NCBI GenBank assembly: GCA_016782885.1
Contig: JADHXQ010000046.1
Coordinates: 1 to 35,511, forward strand
DNA length: 35,511 nt
Reading direction: 5' to 3'
From: Phycisphaerae bacterium
GTDB taxonomy: Bacteria; Planctomycetota; Phycisphaerae; SM23-33
Shown: in pieces, positions 31,380-35,511 of the stretch
Position numbering within the stretch: the first letter of the stretch is position 1
Layout: the number at the start of each line of letters is the position of its first letter
Made by a program: the position numbers and the translations under genes
Notes under the pieces: generated by a model
Told to the model about the DNA's origin: nothing
What the model saw: the letters and a program-made list of their open reading frames with translations, nothing else
Database searches by the model: none

Positions 31380-34300
31380 ATGCGTAATGTTTGTTTGCTA
31401 ACGTGTGTGATAATGGTCTGCGGCTCCGTCCGGGCCGCTGATCTGTCCGGCCTGCCCAAGACTGCGGGCGTTAGCGGCGGGGTCGCCGTGATTGTCGGGG
31501 ATTTCGACGCCAAGACTCTGAGCGGTCTGGCCGCTGACGGACGCTTCACGGTTCAAGGCCTTACGCGCGATCAGAAACGAGTTGACGCCGTTCGCGCCGA
31601 GTTGAAGAAGGAGGGACATTACGGCAAGATTGCGGTCGATGTGTGGGATGGAAAGAATCTTCCGTTCGTCGACAACTTCGTCAATCTGATTGCGGCTGAC
31701 GAGACGGTAGGGATACCCGCCGGCGAGATCCAGCGGGCCCTTTGCCCTCTCGGCGTGTATTGCGTTAAGGGTAGCGACGGTTGGAAGGTGACGAGGAAGC
31801 CCCGGCCGGAGAGTATCGACGACTGGACGCACTTCCTGCACAGTTCCACTAACAACGCGGTCGCCAACGACACGGTTGCCGGTCCGCCGAAGCGGATGCA
31901 GTGGGTCGCCGGTCCTCGGTATTCGCGGCATCACGATCGCATGTCGAGCTTCACGGCGCTGGTCTCCGAAGGCGGGCGCGTGTTCTACGTTATGGACGAA
32001 GCATCGCCGGTTTCGATTCTCTTCGCTCCCGAGCGAAGCCTGATCGCCCGCGACGCGTTTAACGGAGCCGAACTTTGGAGGCGCCCGATTGGCAAGTGGT
32101 ACAATCACATGCATGGACTTAAGAGCGGGCCGGCCCAACTGCCTCGCAAGCTGGTGGCCGTCGGTGGAAAGGTGTTCATTACGCTGAGCGTCGGCGATGC
32201 CGTTCTTGCCCTCGACAGCGCAACGGGAAAAACTCTAAAGACCTACACAGGAACCGAAGGGACTCAGGAGATCGTCTGCTCGGGTGGGAAGCTGCTGCTG
32301 CAGGTCATGAAGCCCGAGACGACGGATCGCAAGCTGATGGCGGTTGAGATCGAGTCTGGCCGAACTCTCTGGTCCTGGGATGGACCCATCGAAAACGGCA
32401 CGCTGGGCGCCGACGCCAAGCGCGTGGCGTTTCTCAGTAAGGATCTGATCGTATGCCTGGACAAGAATACCGGTAAGCCGCTATGGAAAACCGATCCGAT
32501 CAAGGTGGCCGAGAAATACAAGGTGAACGTTACGCCGACGCTGGTGCTTTACGACGGCGTTGTGCTGTTCGCCGACAGCAGCCTGGCGGTGGTCAATCGG
32601 ATATGGAGCGTGGGCAAGAACGATGTTCTGACGGCGTTTTCCGCCGACACGGGCAAGAAACTGTGGAACGTTCCGCACCCGTTGTCGGGGTATATGTCCG
32701 CCGAGGATGTGCTGGTGTTAAACGGGGTCGTATGGGTCGGCGAGACGCTGAGCGGTTACGCCAAGGGACATTTTCGCGGGTACGAAATCAAGACCGGCAA
32801 GCTGGTCGACGAGTTCGATCCGGATGTCGAGAACTACTGGTTCCACCACCGTTGTCATCGCGGAAAGGCCACCGTCAAGTACGTGATGTCGTCGCGCACG
32901 GGCATCGAGTACATTGATCCGAAGAAAAAGTCATGGAACATTAACAACTGGGTTCGAGGAGCGTGTGCGTACGGAGTTATGCCCGCCAACGGATTGACCT
33001 ACGCGCCGCAGCATCCGTGCGCGTGTTATCTCGAATCGAAGCTGTCGGGCTTTAATGCGCTGTCGGCTGACGGGCGTAAGTTGAAAGATCGCCCTTCCGC
33101 CGCGAGTCTGACCAAGGGCCCGGCGTATTCCAGGGGGATTTCGACCGACGCGGTTAAGCTTGGCGACTGGCCGACGTTCAGGGGCGATAATCAGCGAAGC
33201 GGCAGGGCGATTACAAGACTGCCCGTCAGTGTCAAGTCGTCCTGGTCTACGAAGATCGGTGGGAAGCTCAGCACATCGACAGTCGCCGCAGGGCGGGTGT
33301 ATCTGGCCTCTATCGAAGACCACACCGTTCACGCCGTGGATGCCAAGAGCGGGAAGAAGTTCTGGGAGTTTGTCGCCGGCGGGCGCGTCGATTCTCCGCC
33401 GACGTATTGGAAAGGTCGCCTGCTGTTCGGTTCGGCCGACGGATACGTCTATTGCCTGACTGCCGCGGACGGACAGTTGATCTGGAAGTTCCGCGCCGCG
33501 CCGGTCGATCAGCGCGTAATGTCGTACGATCAGATCGAATCGGTCTGGCCGGTGCATGGGAGCATTATGATCGAAAAGGATGTCGCTTACTTCGCGGCCG
33601 GGCGTTCGATGTTCCTCGACGGCGGTCTGCATCTGTATCGACTTGATCCGGCGACGGGGAAAATGCTGTCCGACACGGTGCTGAATGAGAAAGAGAAGTC
33701 CACCGGTAAGGACCTCCACGAATTCGGCGGGCAGTTGAACATGCCCGTCGCCCTGCCGGACATTCTCTCCTGCGACAAGAAGTACGTTTACATGCACTCC
33801 CAGCCGTTCGGTTTCGACGGCGTTCGCAAGCCGCTGAAGCCCTGGAAATACGACAAGAAGACGGTCGACCGCTTCACTACTCCGTGGGGGCAGGACAAGG
33901 AGTTCGCTCACCTGTTCACGCCTACGGGTTTCCTGGACGACACGTGGTGGCATCGCACTTATTGGGTGTACGGTAGTCGCTACATCGGCGGATGGGCGGG
34001 ATATTCTCACGCGGGCAAGTCGGCGCCGGCGGGGCGGATACTGGCCGTTGGCGACGATAACGTTTACGGGTTCGGTCGCAAAGCCAAGTATTACCGATGG
34101 ACCACGCCGATAGAGCATCAACTGTTCGCCGAGCCCAAGCACACTCCGCAGGCCAAGGGCAGGCGAGGCAGTTTGAGGCGCCAGTCATGGGCGAAAGACA
34201 TACCATTCTTCGCACGTGCGATGCTGCTGTCGGGCGAGCATATCATCATCGCGGGCCCGGAAGACAAGGTCAACGAGGACGTGGCCTTCCGCAAGATGAA

Positions 34301-34514
34301 CGACCCGGAAACAAAAGCCCAACTGGCCGCCCAGGCCGAAATCCTCACGGGCAAAAACGGCGGCCTGCTCTGGATCGTCGATCGCAAGACGGGCGAAAAG
34401 ATCTCCGAACTGAAGCTCGACACCATCCCCGTGTTCGACGGATTCTCCGCAGCGCAGCAGCGTCTGTACATGTCCGCAGTCGACGGGCGGTTGATCTGCT
34501 TCGAGGGTAAATAA
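31380..34514 (+). CDS. Secreted PQQ-propeller protein with vestigial methyltransferase-like domain
   Basis: A 1044-aa protein, last in the operon (22-bp gap). ATG 31380 has AGAGG 7 nt upstream; the frame is open further back to 31164 but that part overlaps the previous gene. A signal peptide (MRNVCLLTCVIMVCGSVRA) is followed by residues about 27-135 laid out like a class I methyltransferase: VAVIVGDFDAKTLSGLAADGRFTVQGLTRD, AVRAELKKEGHYGKIAVDVWDG, LPFVDNFVNLIAAD and EIQRALCPLGVYC. The glycine-rich SAM loop is lost (VGDFDA). Two large PQQ-type regions follow, one around 170-590 (FNGAELWRRP, GKPLWKTD, GKKLWNVPHPLSGYMSAEDVLVL) and another from DWPTFRGDNQRSGRA (about residue 600) with VHAVDAKSGKKFWEF and YCLTAADGQLIWKFRAAPVDQRV. 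Function unknown. Confidence 0.87.
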   Translation: MRNVCLLTCVIMVCGSVRAADLSGLPKTAGVSGGVAVIVGDFDAKTLSGLAADGRFTVQGLTRDQKRVDAVRAELKKEGHYGKIAVDVWDGKNLPFVDNFVNLIAADETVGIPAGEIQRALCPLGVYCVKGSDGWKVTRKPRPESIDDWTHFLHSSTNNAVANDTVAGPPKRMQWVAGPRYSRHHDRMSSFTALVSEGGRVFYVMDEASPVSILFAPERSLIARDAFNGAELWRRPIGKWYNHMHGLKSGPAQLPRKLVAVGGKVFITLSVGDAVLALDSATGKTLKTYTGTEGTQEIVCSGGKLLLQVMKPETTDRKLMAVEIESGRTLWSWDGPIENGTLGADAKRVAFLSKDLIVCLDKNTGKPLWKTDPIKVAEKYKVNVTPTLVLYDGVVLFADSSLAVVNRIWSVGKNDVLTAFSADTGKKLWNVPHPLSGYMSAEDVLVLNGVVWVGETLSGYAKGHFRGYEIKTGKLVDEFDPDVENYWFHHRCHRGKATVKYVMSSRTGIEYIDPKKKSWNINNWVRGACAYGVMPANGLTYAPQHPCACYLESKLSGFNALSADGRKLKDRPSAASLTKGPAYSRGISTDAVKLGDWPTFRGDNQRSGRAITRLPVSVKSSWSTKIGGKLSTSTVAAGRVYLASIEDHTVHAVDAKSGKKFWEFVAGGRVDSPPTYWKGRLLFGSADGYVYCLTAADGQLIWKFRAAPVDQRVMSYDQIESVWPVHGSIMIEKDVAYFAAGRSMFLDGGLHLYRLDPATGKMLSDTVLNEKEKSTGKDLHEFGGQLNMPVALPDILSCDKKYVYMHSQPFGFDGVRKPLKPWKYDKKTVDRFTTPWGQDKEFAHLFTPTGFLDDTWWHRTYWVYGSRYIGGWAGYSHAGKSAPAGRILAVGDDNVYGFGRKAKYYRWTTPIEHQLFAEPKHTPQAKGRRGSLRRQSWAKDIPFFARAMLLSGEHIIIAGPEDKVNEDVAFRKMNDPETKAQLAAQAEILTGKNGGLLWIVDRKTGEKISELKLDTIPVFDGFSAAQQRLYMSAVDGRLICFEGK

Positions 34515-34656
34515 AAACGAGGGTTTCGTTCGCCTGTTCTGTGTAACGATGGCGTATCTTCGATCACTCGCCGTGCAGTTGCAGGACGATCGGCCACAGT
34601 GTCTGTTTCAGATCCTTGATGACAAGCAGGCTTCGTTATCCCGTCAAGGCACGGTC

Positions 34657-34848
34657 TCAGGACCGACTGTGGGCGCGGTCGACTCTTGCCCAGAATTCTC
34701 TCTGCCAGGCCGAACTGCGGCTTCGGGCGGTCAGGAACTGCGAGTACGAATCGAATTCGTCCTTGCGAGATTCATACTCGGCAAGCAGTTTTTCCTGTGC
34801 CTGGCGTTTCATCTCGACGCAATCAAATGTCTTCGTCTTCGGAGTCAT
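34657..34848 (-). CDS. Small FDCVEMK-type protein, probable PIN antitoxin
   Basis: A 63-aa protein starting 3 nt after the PIN gene's stop codon on the same strand, so translation is probably coupled. The N-terminus TKTFDCVEMKRQAQEKLLAEYESRKDEFDSYSQFL carries the FDCVEMK motif often seen in short proteins encoded next to PIN-domain genes. It is charged and helical with an Arg-rich C-terminus (SSAWQREFWARVDRAHSRS). The antitoxin role is inferred from position. Antitoxin after toxin is the less usual order. Confidence 0.6.
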   Translation of the reverse strand: MTPKTKTFDCVEMKRQAQEKLLAEYESRKDEFDSYSQFLTARSRSSAWQREFWARVDRAHSRS

Positions 34849-34851
34849 AAT

Positions 34852-35298
34852 CTATTTCCATTGGGCTGCGGATATCCAGGGTGTGATAGCCCTCGATCGT
34901 ATTGACGCCATTGAACTTCCGCACCCGGTCATAGCGACAATGTGTTTGAAATTCCAACTGAGAATCAAGTCTGCTCCAGCTACTGTCGCCGCCGCCACAT
35001 GCGAGGCGTCCGCCCGGTGGGCTCGTCCAAGAGCGCCGGCGTCGATGTAAGCGTTGGCGAGCATATCCACTTCGTCCCCGAGCGGGACATACTCTATGCA
35101 GGCTGGCGGCAGAGCGTCCATAACCGCACGCACGGCGGGAGGGGCTTCCTCCGGTTCTCCCGTTGTTGTTGGCGAAACCAGCAGCACGTACTGTCCGTCG
35201 CGCACCCGCTCAAAAAAACGCTTGCTGGGTCCGGCGAACTCTTCATCCTGCGTGCCGCCAATAACGGACGTGTCAACATATACGCGAACTTTATGCAT
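34852..35298 (-). CDS. PIN-domain ribonuclease toxin (VapC-like)
   Basis: A 148-aa cytoplasmic protein with PIN-domain layout. The first acidic residue is in VRVYVDTSVIGG (Asp9), a second is a Glu in the TTTGEPEEAPPAV region (Glu48), and the last pair is in HRADASHVAAATVAGADLILSWNFKHI (Asp97, Asp110), followed by the SWN[FH]KH signature. PIN toxins cut RNA in a metal-dependent way, and this set of acids should be functional. It has its own strong promoter (35320-35347). The small partner gene lies 3 nt downstream. Stress-linked or plasmid/genome-stabilising behaviour is known for the family but not shown here. Confidence 0.87.
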   Translation of the reverse strand: MHKVRVYVDTSVIGGTQDEEFAGPSKRFFERVRDGQYVLLVSPTTTGEPEEAPPAVRAVMDALPPACIEYVPLGDEVDMLANAYIDAGALGRAHRADASHVAAATVAGADLILSWNFKHIVAMTGCGSSMASIRSRAITPWISAAQWK

Positions 35299-35319
35299 TA
35301 TTGATCTCTATCTGGGCAT

Positions 35320-35347
35320 TCTATAGACACCAACCCGAGAAAGTCAA
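35320..35347 (-). promoter_or_regulatory. Toxin-antitoxin promoter, TTGACT-16-TATAGA
   Basis: Minus-strand -35 TTGACT (35342-35347, 5/6), 16-bp spacer, -10 TATAGA (35320-35325). The overlapping TAGAAT at 35318-35323 gives an 18-bp alternative. The start codon at 35298 is about 20 nt downstream of the -10, so a short leader is expected. Confidence 0.7.
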
Positions 35348-35511
35348 CCGGGATCGGACCATCTTCCAGGGCTGGGTGTGCGACATAAAAAAGTGGCGAC
35401 AGCTTTTTGCCTTCGAACGACAGTTGGGGATTACATGGATTTTCGGGATTAAGGGATTAACGACTTCAATTATGTAAAGGCCGACCGTTTCAGACTTGTC
35501 GTTACCAAAAT

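Overview
The window looks like a chromosomal segment from a marine or anaerobic Planctomycetota bacterium, most likely Phycisphaerae-like. This is inferred from gene content, not from a marker gene. The supporting signs are three Tat-exported sulfatases, SGNH/DUF1080 and GH127 enzymes, several large secreted PQQ-type beta-propellers, two hydrazine-synthase-alpha-like multiheme propeller proteins, a PEP-CTERM protein, and G/C-rich palindromic intergenic repeats built around GCCCGAAGGGC. Most genes are GC-rich. A few stretches (about 4.84-7.03 kb, 24.38-24.68 kb) are visibly more AT-rich and may be acquired.

Layout: (1) 1-2842, a housekeeping block: the 3' part of folP, then cdaA (diadenylate cyclase) and ybbR/cdaR. 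The cyclase has an unusual DGA motif. (2) 2843-3485, a long intergenic region with a promoter-like sequence and one copy of a dispersed repeat. (3) 3486-4781, a secreted SGNH esterase-DUF1080 fusion. (4) 4844-7033, a lower-GC block with a DUF3800-like protein, a 77-aa protein and a C-tail-anchored protein. (5) 7194-12089, sulfatase, PEP-CTERM protein and a triheme propeller protein. (6) 12090-14421, repeat-rich spacer around a PQQ-propeller gene. (7) 14422-18159, an unknown membrane protein, a sialidase-like propeller with a STAS protein, and a divergent AAA/DUF4143 ATPase. (8) 18258-24184, a diheme CBM/propeller protein and two divergent sulfatases. (9) 24185-25700, a candidate structured RNA and a methyltransferase. 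(10) 26003-28363, a GH127 beta-L-arabinofuranosidase-like enzyme. (11) tRNA-Lys(CTT) with its own promoter and terminator. (12) 28699-34514, a tight three-gene operon of secreted propeller proteins, the last with a degenerate methyltransferase-like domain after its signal peptide. (13) 34657-35298, a PIN toxin with a downstream FDCVEMK-type partner.

The catalytic genes fit together as an extracytoplasmic apparatus for breaking down sulfated, acetylated and arabinose-containing polysaccharides: sulfatases remove sulfate, the SGNH enzyme removes acyl groups, GH127 removes arabinofuranose, and BNR/PQQ propellers bind or cleave glycans. There is no SusC/SusD pair, so this is not a Bacteroidetes-type PUL.

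The observations most worth checking are a pair of adjacent perfect hairpins with near-identical G-rich loops followed by a T-tract (24315-24450), promoters placed exactly 6 nt upstream of two divergent SD-less genes (probable leaderless mRNAs), the DMG substitution in the diadenylate cyclase, and the exported vestigial methyltransferase-PQQ fusion. I did not find a convincing complete new defence or metabolic system.
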